Origin: JAXMBN01 sp046349875
GTDB taxonomy: Bacteria; Planctomycetota; Planctomycetia; Pirellulales; Pirellulaceae
Assembly (NCBI GenBank): GCA_046349875.1
Contig: JAXMBN010000011.1
Span: 62,001 to 126,000 of the forward strand
Reading direction: 5' to 3'
DNA length: 64,000 nt
Position 1 is the first letter of the stretch; every line of letters begins with the position of its first letter. A model generated the notes under the pieces. That model did no database searches and was not told where the DNA came from. It worked only from the letters and a program-made list of their open reading frames with translations. This document shows positions 52,655 through 62,452 of this stretch, in pieces. A program made the position numbers and the translations under genes.

Positions 52655-55600
52655 ATGAGTGGATCGAAGGCTCGACGTAGTTTTTCGTTTCTCGGTTCGT
52701 TTGGAAAGAATTCCAGCAAAGCGACTAAGAGAAATCGGGTAGCGAAAGCTCTCCGATTGGAAGCGCTTGAACGGAGAAACCTGATGGCGGGTGACTTGGA
52801 TCCCCATCACAACAACGTTTTTCCGGTGGACGTCAATCACGACTACGAACTGACACCGCTTGATGCGTTGTTGGTCATCAATGATCTCAATCTCAATGGA
52901 TCGCGCCAGCTTCCATCGGACTTTGATCCTTCTTTCGGTGGCGCATTGCTCGACGTTAGCAATGATGGCGGAATATCGCCTCTCGACGCTTTGATGGTTC
53001 TCAATTCGCTCAATCTGGGTGAAGGTGTTGGGGAAGTCGTTGAATTCAAGTACGAGTTCTTTGACGTCAACGGCAATTCGCTCGATCCGAATCCCTCGGA
53101 TTCTATCACTGAATATGTAGCCAGCGTTGGGCAAAAGGTTGTATTGCGAGCATCGGTGCGCGATCTTCGCGCAACTCCTCAGCATGCCTTCACGTCGTAT
53201 AACGATATCGTTTTGACGAACCAAGACGGATTGAATTCCGAAATCTTGGCGTACCAATATGGTGAGTACAACTTGCTTCGAATTGGCCAAGACGTGCGTA
53301 GCGGTAGCTTTACGCTTCGCTATGGAACCGAAATCACATCGCCCATCAATGCCGTATTCACAACTTCGGGTGGTTTGAATCGCGATGCCACTGCCGTAGC
53401 AATCGCCAATGCCATCGGTGCTCTGCCTTCGATTGGCGGTACAGCGAATGTGAAGGTGGAGTCGCTGCGCAAGTTGGACCAAGCCGATCCATTCTTCCAC
53501 TTCGGCATTGGCTTTACCAATGCTCGAGCTCGTCAGAACATTGCAGACCCAACGATTGAAACGACTTCGCTTGCCAACGCGGCGTCGGCACCTTCGACCA
53601 TCGACATTCGGGGCAAAGCAACCATTGACCCTGCCACCGATGCTCAGGTCACCTTGGTCGGTGCAAACTTCTTGATGAACACCTCGACCGGTGCCGTTCA
53701 AATCCCACGCTATGATCAAGTGACCGATGGTTTTTATGTGAATCCAGCCACCGGACAGTATTCGTTGGATGAAATCGGTGGAACGTCGAACCAGACGAGC
53801 ACTGCGTTGATCGATGATCCGGGAGCGTTCTTCAAGATTTTTGAAGCTTCCTTCGTGGCCATGCGAGCTGGTACGGTTTCGGTTTCGGGCAATCCGGCCG
53901 ACAGTCGCGACGTTTTGTTGCTTGGTGAAAACACCAAGGTTGCTCCTTCCGGAATGCTCTTTCCAACCGCATTCAACCTTCGAGTTGTTCAAGATATCCT
54001 CGCCGTAGACGACACCTTCACCGTGTTGGAAGACAGCGCTTCGACAAGCTTCAATGTCGGTGCCAATGACGTTCTTTCCGTTGGCTCTTCCTTCGGCATC
54101 ACCGCAGTGACGCAGCCGACCAATGGCGGCGGAACGGTATCGTTTACTTCGAGTGCCACTCAGAAAAACGTTTCGTTTACACCAACGGCGAATTTCTTCG
54201 GGCAAACCACCTTTACTTACACGGTAACAACCAATCTTGGAGCGACCAGTACTGCAACGGTGACGGTGAATGTTACCGGCGTGAACGATGCTCCAACATT
54301 GATTGGCTCCAGTTTCGCAGTCGATGAAGATCCATCGGCTCCATTGACCATTCCAGCCTCATCGATGTTCAACGGTGGTCCGAATGAAGGATCGCAAACC
54401 GTGACTGTCGTGAGTGCTGCAACCATCGCTGGCCAAACGAATGGTACGGTAAGTGTTTCGGGTGGAAACGTTCTTTACACCCCGAATGCGAACTTCTTCG
54501 GTACGGCTCGCTTCACCGTTGTCGTGGCGGATGATGGATCTCCATCGGCACAGTCGACTGCGACGATTACCGTCACGGTCAATCCAATCAATGACGCTCC
54601 TGTTCCTTTCACTGGTTCGCTCACCGTTGCTGAAGACACTTCGCTGATTTTGATCGGCGCAGGGGCCCCAACGAATCTCTTGACCGCAAGCAATCCTGGA
54701 CCATTGGAAAGCGGCCAAACCCTATCATTGGTTTCCATCAGCAATCCAACGGCGGCAGGTGGAACGATTACCACGGTGAGTGGCGTAACCACCTACACAC
54801 CACCCGCAAACTTCTTCGGCTCCGATAGTTTTGTCTACACCATTCAAGACAATGGTTCGCCTTCGCTCCAAGCAACGGCAACTGTCACCATCAACGTGAC
54901 TCCAGTGAACGATGCTCCTGATGCAGTCGACGATTCCGGTGCCGCAAGATTCACCGCCGTTGGTCTCATCAATCTCACGACGTCGCTCGATCCACGTCGC
55001 AATGACTCCGCTGGCCCTCTCGAGACAACGGATACCATTCGCATCGTTGCGGTCGGAACACCGAGCCGCGGTGGCCAGGTAACCATTGGTCCCAATGGAA
55101 CCAGTGTTCTTTACACGCCACCGAACAGTTTGGTTACCGTCGAAGAAACGTTTACCTACACCATCGAAGATAGTGGTGGACTTCGCGATGTGGCCACAGC
55201 GACCGTTTTCATCGCTCCTCCCATCCTTCCCTATGCCATCGACGATTTGACCACCATCGATGAAGACGCGGCTCCCGTAACCATCGATGTCTTGGCAAAT
55301 GACTTGTTCAATACCGGAACTAGCAAACAACTTCAGAGCTTTACGCAACCATCAGCGGGTGGAGTGGTTTCGCTGAATGACAATAGCACTCCAACCAATC
55401 TTACCGACGACAAACTGGTCTTCACTGCGACTGCGGACTTCTTTGGCCAAGTAACGTTCACCTATACCATGGACGACACGTCAACCGGAAGTACGCCTGC
55501 AACGGCAACCGTGGTCGTCAATGTGCGTGAAGTGAACGACACGCCAGTTGCCGTGGATCGAAACGGACTTGGAATCGAAGATCTCGCCCAAACCATTCAG

Positions 55601-57262
55601 GGATCGACTATTACCGACGGCCTTTCCAAAGGCCCCTTGGAAAATGCTCAAACGCTGGTCGTTTACAACGTCTCTGCCCTAACTCCAGCGGGAGGAACGG
55701 TGGCATTGGTATCGGGAAATGTGCTGTATACCCCTGCTCAAGACTTCGTGGGCGACTTCAAGTTTGCGTATACTGTTCAAGATAACGGTACGACCAACGG
55801 TGTATTGGATCCAAAGTCATCGACGGCTACCTTTACTATTTCGGTTGTAGCCGTAAATGACGCACCTGTTCCATCGAATGACACCGCTTCAACCAATGAA
55901 GACACGTCAGCCACGATCGCAATTTCGACCCTTCTAAGCAATGATCGTCCAGGTCCTGCGACCGCGTTGGATGAAGTCAACCAAGTTGTTTCCTTCGTTC
56001 CCTATAGCACGACTTCGATCACCACATCTGCAGGCGGCACGGTTTCCGTATCGCAAGATGGGTTGAGTTTGATCTATACGCCTGCGGCCAACTACTTTGG
56101 TAGCGATACGTTCCCTTACACCGTGTCGGATGGATCACTCAATTCAACCGCCACCGTCACTATCAACGTCGCTGCGGTGAATGACGCTCCGCTTCCAGGA
56201 ACGTTGAACCTAGTAGCCTACAAGAACCTCAATCGCACGTTCGACTTGAGCACACAAATTGCCGCGATCGCTCCAGGACCAGCGAACGAATCCAATCAAA
56301 CCGTTCGATTGGTTCGTGTCTTCAGCAATGGATCGACCCGTGGCACGGTTTCACTGCAGTCGAATGGAACGGTACTTTATACGCCAGCTACGGACTTCAC
56401 GGGAGCCGATAGCTTTACGTATGAAGTGAGCGACAATGGTTCTCCCGAACTGACCGCCACCGGAACAATCAACGTGGATGTTCGCCCGTTTGTTCCAAGT
56501 GATGTGCGAGGCAAGGTTTGGATCGATGACAATCGCGATGGCCAAATTGGAACTTACGAACTTCCAGTTGGTGGCGTAACCGTTACGTTATCTGGCCGTT
56601 CGATTGGCGAGACTGCGGACATCACTCCGATCCAGTACATTACACTCGCCGATGGTTCCTACCACTTCGATGATTTGCCACCAGGCACCTACACGGTCAC
56701 CTACGCCGCAGCTGCTGCTACCAACTTGATCGATGGTCCAGACTATGCTGGCAACTTGGGTGATTCGAACGCGGCTGAGAATGTTGCAACGTTTACCATC
56801 GAAGCCCCTGGTGGTGTCGATGCCGTAAACTACAACTTTGCCGTCCTCGGAGTTGAAGCTCGCTACGCTAACTTGCTTGAAAACTTGGCATCGAGCTTCT
56901 ATGGTCGTTATCCCGGTATCCAGCAAAAAGGCTTCTATGCTGCGGTGAGCAAGTCGGGGGCACCTTTGTGGTCGCTCAAGAGAGACGGATTCGATGACAC
57001 AGCCTATGGTGAAGTCGTGATGAGCGACGACGGAACCCAGCTATTCATCAATCGCATCGATTCCAGCCACCGAGTGTTTACGTCCGTGGTTCCCAAGAAC
57101 CGATTCGTAAAGGTGACTGATGCGGCTGGCAATTACTTGATTCGCGTTCTCGCAGGTGCTTCCGATTTGACGTGGACGCAAATCTCGCGTACCACTGCAA
57201 CACGACGCTCAACCCATGATCTGGATAGCATCGATCAAGTCTTTGCTCAAGAAGGTTGGTAA
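52655..57262 (+). CDS. Giant exported dockerin/tandem-95 repeat protein
   Basis: 1535 residues from ATG at 52655. N-terminal ALRLEALERRNLMAGDL is the planctomycete export motif; a dockerin-like pair follows at about residues 50-125 (DVNHDYELTPLDALLVINDL, LDVSNDGGISPLDALMVLNS). From ~450 to ~1270 there are eight cadherin/VCBS-like repeats of ~110 residues, each opening with a phrase like AVDDTFTVLEDSAS, FAVDEDPSAPLTI or SNDTASTNEDTS and ending in FTYT and V.VNVT. At ~1282-1390 an SdrD-B-like module (VRGKVWIDDNRDGQIGTYEL). The organisation fits a surface or matrix adhesion protein; calcium binding is likely from Asp-rich loops, with partners unknown. Confidence 0.93.
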   Translation: MSGSKARRSFSFLGSFGKNSSKATKRNRVAKALRLEALERRNLMAGDLDPHHNNVFPVDVNHDYELTPLDALLVINDLNLNGSRQLPSDFDPSFGGALLDVSNDGGISPLDALMVLNSLNLGEGVGEVVEFKYEFFDVNGNSLDPNPSDSITEYVASVGQKVVLRASVRDLRATPQHAFTSYNDIVLTNQDGLNSEILAYQYGEYNLLRIGQDVRSGSFTLRYGTEITSPINAVFTTSGGLNRDATAVAIANAIGALPSIGGTANVKVESLRKLDQADPFFHFGIGFTNARARQNIADPTIETTSLANAASAPSTIDIRGKATIDPATDAQVTLVGANFLMNTSTGAVQIPRYDQVTDGFYVNPATGQYSLDEIGGTSNQTSTALIDDPGAFFKIFEASFVAMRAGTVSVSGNPADSRDVLLLGENTKVAPSGMLFPTAFNLRVVQDILAVDDTFTVLEDSASTSFNVGANDVLSVGSSFGITAVTQPTNGGGTVSFTSSATQKNVSFTPTANFFGQTTFTYTVTTNLGATSTATVTVNVTGVNDAPTLIGSSFAVDEDPSAPLTIPASSMFNGGPNEGSQTVTVVSAATIAGQTNGTVSVSGGNVLYTPNANFFGTARFTVVVADDGSPSAQSTATITVTVNPINDAPVPFTGSLTVAEDTSLILIGAGAPTNLLTASNPGPLESGQTLSLVSISNPTAAGGTITTVSGVTTYTPPANFFGSDSFVYTIQDNGSPSLQATATVTINVTPVNDAPDAVDDSGAARFTAVGLINLTTSLDPRRNDSAGPLETTDTIRIVAVGTPSRGGQVTIGPNGTSVLYTPPNSLVTVEETFTYTIEDSGGLRDVATATVFIAPPILPYAIDDLTTIDEDAAPVTIDVLANDLFNTGTSKQLQSFTQPSAGGVVSLNDNSTPTNLTDDKLVFTATADFFGQVTFTYTMDDTSTGSTPATATVVVNVREVNDTPVAVDRNGLGIEDLAQTIQGSTITDGLSKGPLENAQTLVVYNVSALTPAGGTVALVSGNVLYTPAQDFVGDFKFAYTVQDNGTTNGVLDPKSSTATFTISVVAVNDAPVPSNDTASTNEDTSATIAISTLLSNDRPGPATALDEVNQVVSFVPYSTTSITTSAGGTVSVSQDGLSLIYTPAANYFGSDTFPYTVSDGSLNSTATVTINVAAVNDAPLPGTLNLVAYKNLNRTFDLSTQIAAIAPGPANESNQTVRLVRVFSNGSTRGTVSLQSNGTVLYTPATDFTGADSFTYEVSDNGSPELTATGTINVDVRPFVPSDVRGKVWIDDNRDGQIGTYELPVGGVTVTLSGRSIGETADITPIQYITLADGSYHFDDLPPGTYTVTYAAAAATNLIDGPDYAGNLGDSNAAENVATFTIEAPGGVDAVNYNFAVLGVEARYANLLENLASSFYGRYPGIQQKGFYAAVSKSGAPLWSLKRDGFDDTAYGEVVMSDDGTQLFINRIDSSHRVFTSVVPKNRFVKVTDAAGNYLIRVLAGASDLTWTQISRTTATRRSTHDLDSIDQVFAQEGW

Positions 57263-57292
57263 CCCCAATCATTTGAGTCGCAAAGTCCACCT

Positions 57293-57327
57293 GAGCTCGT
57301 CCCGGAATGGGACGGGCTCTTTTTTTT
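57293..57327 (+). terminator. Intrinsic terminator after the giant gene
   Basis: GAGCTCGTCCC (57293-57303) pairs with GGGACGGGCTC (57309-57319, one G-T pair) around GGAAT, followed by eight T residues; about 30 bases after the stop. Confidence 0.9.
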
Positions 57328-57513
57328 GCGGCTCATTGCCCTATGTTTGTTGTCTTAACATCCTTGCAAGATTCTCATCAGTCAGAATTGCCCTTTGCCA
57401 TTGGGCACCTCCTGCATATCGCGTATCGGCTCGACATGAGGCTGGATCAGGTGATTGAATTGCAATCGCTAGGATTGCTATAGTGATTCGAATTCGCCCC
57501 CCTTCCCTCCTCC

Positions 57514-58425
57514 ATGATTGCGACCCCTTCCATGAGACATTCACTCCAAGTCTTTCTTTGCCTGTTCATTGTGGTCAGCTTGAATCCCCTTTCGATCCAA
57601 GGGCAAGAAGGGGAGAAGAAAACAAAGAACGTGCTCGTCGTAAGTGCAACCACGGGATTCCGGCATGCATCGATCCCCAACGGTGAGAAGATGCTTGTAC
57701 AACTTGCCGAGAAATCACAGGGTGAGTTTCGAATGACCCTGATGTCGGCCGATCCGGCGTATCCTAATTACTCTCTTGCGAATTCCAAGGATCCTAATCA
57801 ACAAGAACGGTTTCAAAAAGACCTCGCGGCCGTCTTTGAAAAATACATGAGCCCTTCGAAACTTGCGGACTATCAAGGAGTCTTCTTCGTTAGCACCACA
57901 GGTAAACCTCCCATTCCGAACATGGACGCATTTCTTGATTGGGTTCGCGAAGGACATGCCGTGATGGGATTGCATGCCGCGACCGACCATCAACTATCCG
58001 AACCCTTTGCGGAAATGCTCGGAGGTGGAGCGCGATTTGAAAGTCATCCGGGTGGAGGCAACATTGCGAGGCGGATTGTTCAAGTCGATAAGGATCATCC
58101 AGTTTCGAAAGATTGGATGAATGGCCTGCCTGTTGTAGATGAGTTCTATCGATTCAAGAATTTTGATCGCAATAAAGTTCACTCACTGCTCGACCTGCAG
58201 TGGGAAGAAAAAGGGAAGATCGATCTCTATCCCGTTTCATGGATCAAGGGTCATGGCAACGGGCGAATCTTCTACACATCTATGGGGCACCGAGACGATG
58301 TGATGCTGCCGGATCTACCGAGTATCGACTATGGCAGCAAAAAAGAAAACGGGAATGAAGTATCGGCAGCTTATCAACATCATGTCACCCAAGGGATCCG
58401 ATGGGCGCTTCGCCTCATCCCTTAA
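57514..58425 (+). CDS. ThuA-domain secreted protein
   Basis: 303 residues; ATG at 57514 or 57532. Signal peptide FLCLFIVVSLNPLSIQGQ. The ThuA-like (flavodoxin/glutamine amidotransferase-like) fold shows KNVLVVSATTGFRHASIPNG, GVFFVSTTGKPPI, GHAVMGLHAATDH, FESHPGGGNIARRIV, HPVSKDWMNGLPVVDEFYRF and GNGRIFYTSMGHRDDV. ThuA relatives act in trehalose and other sugar use in rhizobia; exported planctomycete members are not characterised. It ends close to a hairpin shared with the convergent beta-roll gene. Confidence 0.92.
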   Translation: MIATPSMRHSLQVFLCLFIVVSLNPLSIQGQEGEKKTKNVLVVSATTGFRHASIPNGEKMLVQLAEKSQGEFRMTLMSADPAYPNYSLANSKDPNQQERFQKDLAAVFEKYMSPSKLADYQGVFFVSTTGKPPIPNMDAFLDWVREGHAVMGLHAATDHQLSEPFAEMLGGGARFESHPGGGNIARRIVQVDKDHPVSKDWMNGLPVVDEFYRFKNFDRNKVHSLLDLQWEEKGKIDLYPVSWIKGHGNGRIFYTSMGHRDDVMLPDLPSIDYGSKKENGNEVSAAYQHHVTQGIRWALRLIP

Positions 58426-58456
58426 TGAAGCCTGTCTGTGGATTCATACATAAAGC

Positions 58457-58490
58457 AAGCGAGTCGGACTGTTCCCAGACCGACTCGCTT
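58457..58490. terminator. Hairpin between convergent genes
   Basis: AAGCGAGTCGG (58457-58467) and CCGACTCGCTT (58480-58490) with a 12-base loop, placed 32 bases after the ThuA stop and 27 bases before the beta-roll gene end. The T tract is weak on both strands, so termination is probable rather than certain. Confidence 0.6.
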
Positions 58491-58516
58491 CATTCCCCTT
58501 CAAACACTTGCTTTGG

Positions 58517-59437
58517 TTATTCGAAGCCGACGATATTCAGCACTACCACTTCGAGCCCCAGATCGATGAGTTCATCCACGCCGTCGCCACCATCGAGTTC
58601 GGCTAAGCTATCGACGAACGATGTTTCGAGCTTGAGTTGATCATCGCCACCTTGCAATTCCACAAAGAGATCATTCACTTCGCAATCGATCACCTCGACA
58701 ATGTCATCGTCGGCCCCCGATACGATCTCGAGTATGCCACCCGTCAGTCCGGAAGTCACTTCTTGTGCAACCACATGGTCATCCCCTGTGCCTGAATCTA
58801 TCGTCACAAGCAATGCCGTCACTAGCCCAGCAAAGATCTCATCGGCGCCTCCTTGCGATTGGATATCAACAGTATCTGCATCGACGATCGCAAGAATTTG
58901 ATCGTTGCCGTTGTCGGTCTTCACGGTCACGTCGCCAAAGACATCGATGAAATCCAAGAAGACGATATCATCACCGCCACCTCCCGTGGTCACATCGACA
59001 TCGCCGCTGACGTTAGCCGAAACCAGGGCATCGTCGGTTCCGGTTCCCATGTTGATCTTGAGTGAACTAGGAAACGCATCAAACTCGCCTTGAAAAACGC
59101 GTAGCTTATCGTTCCCACCATTCAAGTTGATTACGGTTCCATTGGTTGGCTTTGCAAATGTCGCGAAAGCTTTGCCGTTGATCGTTGTTCCTTCAAGTCC
59201 CGAAACTTTGATTCCGAGAATCGGTACATTCAACTGAAAGGCTCCCACGCGTTGCAATCTCGCAATCAAGATTGGCTCGATGTCCATGACGTTGCCAGCT
59301 CCATCGCCGGTGATTTGAAGGACACCGTTATTGAGAACTGCATTGATGTTGCCATTGGCCTGTGCGGCCGACCCCATCCACAGGGATGCAGAAAGTGCTA
59401 AAGCTTGAGAGAGTCGGGTGAAGAGTGTCGTTTTCAT
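58517..59437 (-). CDS. Secreted RTX-like beta-roll protein
   Basis: 306 residues from ATG at 59435-59437 (GGAG 6 bases upstream). Signal peptide LSQALALSASLWMGSAAQA. The rest is a beta-roll-like array of Asp/Gly-rich turns every ~18-25 residues: TVINLNGGNDKLRVFQGEF, VTTGGGGDDIVFLDFIDVFG, VKTDNGNDQILAIVDAD, IDSGTGDDHVVAQEVTSG and ELQGGDDQLKLET. These resemble calcium-binding RTX turns (GGxGxD) though the repeats are irregular, so calcium dependence is likely but not proven. Probably a secreted or cell-surface protein; function unknown. Confidence 0.85.
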   Translation of the reverse strand: MKTTLFTRLSQALALSASLWMGSAAQANGNINAVLNNGVLQITGDGAGNVMDIEPILIARLQRVGAFQLNVPILGIKVSGLEGTTINGKAFATFAKPTNGTVINLNGGNDKLRVFQGEFDAFPSSLKINMGTGTDDALVSANVSGDVDVTTGGGGDDIVFLDFIDVFGDVTVKTDNGNDQILAIVDADTVDIQSQGGADEIFAGLVTALLVTIDSGTGDDHVVAQEVTSGLTGGILEIVSGADDDIVEVIDCEVNDLFVELQGGDDQLKLETSFVDSLAELDGGDGVDELIDLGLEVVVLNIVGFE

Positions 59438-59554
59438 GAGAAGCTCCATTTCGATTAGATGAGAAGGTTGATTACCCTGACATCTATCGAAGCGGAGTTT
59501 TCATGGGACTGTTACACGTTTCCGCGTGAAAACAGGTAAGGCCAACAACGAGGT

Positions 59555-60754
59555 CTAACGGACCTCGCGTTTTGCAAAATCGTCATAGAGATCGAGATTT
59601 CGCCGTTTTCCCAAGAGCGCAAAAAGATCGCGGATTTGAAGGTGCATCTCGGCCAAAGTACCAATCTCTTCGGCGCGGCCCCAATACTTGGATCCCATCA
59701 AATAATAGTGCGGTTCCTCGGTTGTAAGCCTCCAACCTTCCCAACCATCAGACTCTTCATCCAATACGCTCGCATGACGAAGGGGAGTCCAAGTCGTAGA
59801 TAGTCGTTGTAGAAAGGATAGCTCTCTCGTCGGTTCAGGGAGACTCAGTAGGTGATCCCCTTGCACGTCGACGCTCGTCTCGTCCGGCAAGGCGACCGAA
59901 ACTTGAAATCGATCCGCGTCTAAACTCTGGATGGATTCGATCCCCAAACAAGGAACGAATGCAAAATGCTGCAACTGCATTTCGGCGATACGTCGAATCT
60001 CTAGCACGTTCTCCGAATCGGCCGCCGTTTCCTCGACAAACCAAGTCACACGCACATCGGTAAAACTGGATGCGAGTCGTTTGAGAAACTCAAAGGCTAA
60101 ACCGCCTGAGCCCCAAAGGAGATAATGCTGACCGCGGCGAATTTGACTTGACCTCGGTAGCGTCCGCTGGACTCGATCGCGGACCGATCGCTCGCCAATG
60201 GCGAATCCACCTCCCGGCCCCAATCCCCGCTCGGCTCCGGTCCACCCACTACAATCCAATAAGACATCCACCAAGGCACTCCACTCTCCTCGGTTTTGTG
60301 ACTCGACCATCAAGCGAAACTGATCGTTGGCTCGCTCCTGAGGAACGACGCATACATTGCCTCCTGTGCGAAGTCGACTCACCGAATGCACCTTGCTATG
60401 TGCATGGACGCTATCGTAGATGAGGTCCGTTCGTGCGAGCGGAAGGAGGTAGTGCTCTACCCATTGACGATAGGTGCAAGCGTCGTCCAATGACAACTCA
60501 CCCAAGGTGCTACCTTGCGCCTCCAATGCGGCGCGTCCAAGCGATGATGTTGCTTCTCGAAGGATGATTGGCATGCGTTGATCTTCCAGCGAACTGGGAA
60601 GACCTGCTACGCGATCCGCTTCAAAAAGCTCGACGTAATATCCCAAAAAACGTGCGTAGAGGGCAGCCTCTATCGCAATCGGTCCACCGCCAAGAATTCC
60701 CACTGTCGCGGGCGATTCCACTTCGGGATCCCAATATCCTCGAATCGATTCCAT
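59555..60754 (-). CDS. FAD/NAD(P)-binding oxidoreductase, coupled to pyrB
   Basis: 399 residues; the ATG (60752-60754) shares one base with the pyrB stop in TAATG, so translation is probably coupled. The Rossmann loop TVGILGGGPIAIEAALYARF (GGGPIAxExA) binds FAD; a second dinucleotide motif LWGSGGLAFEFLKRL is near the middle. VDVLLDCSGWTGAERGLGPGG looks like a flavin-protein signature. Resembles NAD(P)/FAD-dependent oxidoreductases of unclear role. No dihydroorotate dehydrogenase signature is visible, so a pyrimidine role is only suggested by the operon. Confidence 0.85.
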   Translation of the reverse strand: MESIRGYWDPEVESPATVGILGGGPIAIEAALYARFLGYYVELFEADRVAGLPSSLEDQRMPIILREATSSLGRAALEAQGSTLGELSLDDACTYRQWVEHYLLPLARTDLIYDSVHAHSKVHSVSRLRTGGNVCVVPQERANDQFRLMVESQNRGEWSALVDVLLDCSGWTGAERGLGPGGGFAIGERSVRDRVQRTLPRSSQIRRGQHYLLWGSGGLAFEFLKRLASSFTDVRVTWFVEETAADSENVLEIRRIAEMQLQHFAFVPCLGIESIQSLDADRFQVSVALPDETSVDVQGDHLLSLPEPTRELSFLQRLSTTWTPLRHASVLDEESDGWEGWRLTTEEPHYYLMGSKYWGRAEEIGTLAEMHLQIRDLFALLGKRRNLDLYDDFAKREVR

Positions 60755-61713
60755 TACGATTTTCGCCCCAACAACAACCACAGTGAAGCCATACGAATGG
60801 CGATTCCATTGGTAACTTGTTTTAAGATGACCGAATGGGGTCCATCCGCAACTTCCGGGGTCAATTCCACTCCGCGATTGATCGGCCCAGGAGCCATAAT
60901 CAAGATATCTTTCTTGCTCTTCGCCATCCGTTCTTTCGTCATTGCATAGAGCAAAGCATACTCGTGAACCGAAGGGAACGGTCGCGTTGCTTGACGTTCG
61001 AATTGGATGCGAAGCAAATTCAAAACGTCACATCGCGGCAGTATGGCATCCAGACTATGAGATACCTCCACCCCTAACGATTCCCATTGTCGACTGACGA
61101 GCGTCGCTGGCCCACACAAGATGACGTGAGCCCCCAACTTCTTGAGGCCCCAAACATTGGAGCGAGCCGTTCGGCTATGCGCGATGTCACCGACGAGGGC
61201 TACCGTAAGACCTTCCAACGATCCTCGCTGTTGCCGAATGGTAAGAATATCGAGCAAACCTTGAGTAGGATGCTCGTGCGGTCCGTCTCCAGCATTCAAT
61301 ACCGAGCATTGCAAGTGTCGCGCTAAGAGTTGCGGCGTTCCAGGAGTCGAATGCCGCACCACCACAGCATCCACACCCATGGCTTCAATGGTTTTCGCTG
61401 TATCGATAAAGGTCTCGCCCTTGGCGGTGCTCGAAGTTCCAGGTGAGAACTCCACCGTATCCGCCCCAAGCCGTTTCGCTGCCAACGAAAAGCTATTGCG
61501 CGTTCGAGTACTATTCTCAAAAAACAAATTGGCCATCGTTCGGCCGCGCAAAAGATCCAACCTGTTTTTCCCCCCATGCGTTGCGGCATGAAGAGTCTCG
61601 GCCGTATCCAGAATGAGCTCAATTTCTTCGCGAGTCAGGGACTCAAGTCCCAAAAGATGATGGTGGTTCCATCGTGTTGGTGCGGACTGCAAATCAGAAT
61701 CCGTTGCAAGCAT
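60754..61713 (-). CDS. pyrB: Aspartate carbamoyltransferase catalytic subunit
   Basis: 319 residues, ATG preceded by GAGGAG. It condenses carbamoyl phosphate with aspartate in pyrimidine synthesis. Motifs: FFENSTRTRNSFSLAAKRLG (carbamoyl-phosphate loop STRTR), GDGPHEHPTQGLLDILTIRQ (HPTQ) and VALVGDIAHSRTARSNVWGL. MTKERMAKSKKDILIMAPGP and LPRCDVLNLLRIQFER are typical for the aspartate-binding side. No pyrI lies beside it. The FAD oxidoreductase starts at its stop codon. Confidence 0.97.
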   Translation of the reverse strand: MLATDSDLQSAPTRWNHHHLLGLESLTREEIELILDTAETLHAATHGGKNRLDLLRGRTMANLFFENSTRTRNSFSLAAKRLGADTVEFSPGTSSTAKGETFIDTAKTIEAMGVDAVVVRHSTPGTPQLLARHLQCSVLNAGDGPHEHPTQGLLDILTIRQQRGSLEGLTVALVGDIAHSRTARSNVWGLKKLGAHVILCGPATLVSRQWESLGVEVSHSLDAILPRCDVLNLLRIQFERQATRPFPSVHEYALLYAMTKERMAKSKKDILIMAPGPINRGVELTPEVADGPHSVILKQVTNGIAIRMASLWLLLGRKS

Positions 61714-61902
61714 TTCTCAACTCCTCATCGAAAAGCGAATCCATTGTAGACCGTTGCTAGCAAATCGACGAGACGAAGATCGGCAAAGCAGGGGTTTCGC
61801 GCAAAGTTTGCGGATTAAATGAACTTTTCCTTTAAGTTTTGTGATCGAGGCTCCGATGAAAAGGATATCCCTAATTCACAAGCCCGTGTTTGGAACAGCC
61901 CC

Positions 61903-62451
61903 ATGCTTCGAGTTCAATCCGCCTTCCGCATGTCCTCAATTCGATTGGCTCACTCGGTTGCATTTGCCGCCTTGGCCCTGAGCCTCACTGGCTGCTCGAC
62001 CTTCTTTGGGGATAAGCCCAAAGGGGCCATGGGAAACCTAGACTTACGACCGTTGGAAGCCGCAGGATATAGCGTTGGCGCCAATGGACTTCAGGTCCCT
62101 GTGCAACTTCCAGAAGATGGCCGTCCCAGCGTTGTTCTTGAAGTTCAAGACGGCAAACGACATATGGAACGCATTCCTCTCAACCCTGAGAAGCCTACAT
62201 TCATCGATGATATCGTAAAAGATGCCAAACTCGTCGAACGCGTTGGGCGAATTGATGTCACCATCCTTCGACCCAATGGTCCAAACCAACCTCCGGTGCG
62301 AATGGATGTTGATTTCGATTCCAAAGGGAAGCAAGTCATGGTCGATCAGAACTACTCGCTTCGCGCAGGTGACCACATCCTTGTTCGTCGTAACTCAGAG
62401 AGCTTCTTGGACCGCATGGTCATGAAATCAGCTCCATGGATGAAACGCTAA
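61903..62451 (+). CDS. Lipoprotein of unknown function
   Basis: 182 residues from ATG at 61903; an earlier ATG (61819) and a later one (61930) are possible. The signal peptide VAFAALALSLTGC ends in a lipobox LTGC. The mature protein has a strand-rich domain (LEAAGYSVGANGLQVPVQL, VVLEVQDGKRHMERIPL, IDVTILRPNGPNQPPVRMDV) reminiscent of the soluble ligand-binding beta-grasp domains of polysaccharide-export proteins, but with no motif to decide. It converges with the MFS gene, whose stop is one base away. Confidence 0.75.
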   Translation: MLRVQSAFRMSSIRLAHSVAFAALALSLTGCSTFFGDKPKGAMGNLDLRPLEAAGYSVGANGLQVPVQLPEDGRPSVVLEVQDGKRHMERIPLNPEKPTFIDDIVKDAKLVERVGRIDVTILRPNGPNQPPVRMDVDFDSKGKQVMVDQNYSLRAGDHILVRRNSESFLDRMVMKSAPWMKR

Positions 62452-62452
62452 A

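Noticed and set aside
52637..54205. 522-codon minus-strand open frame antisense to the tandem-95 gene
   Set aside because: Its composition is typical of a shadow (many Arg, Cys, His), without family motifs; the plus-strand repeats are unmistakable.
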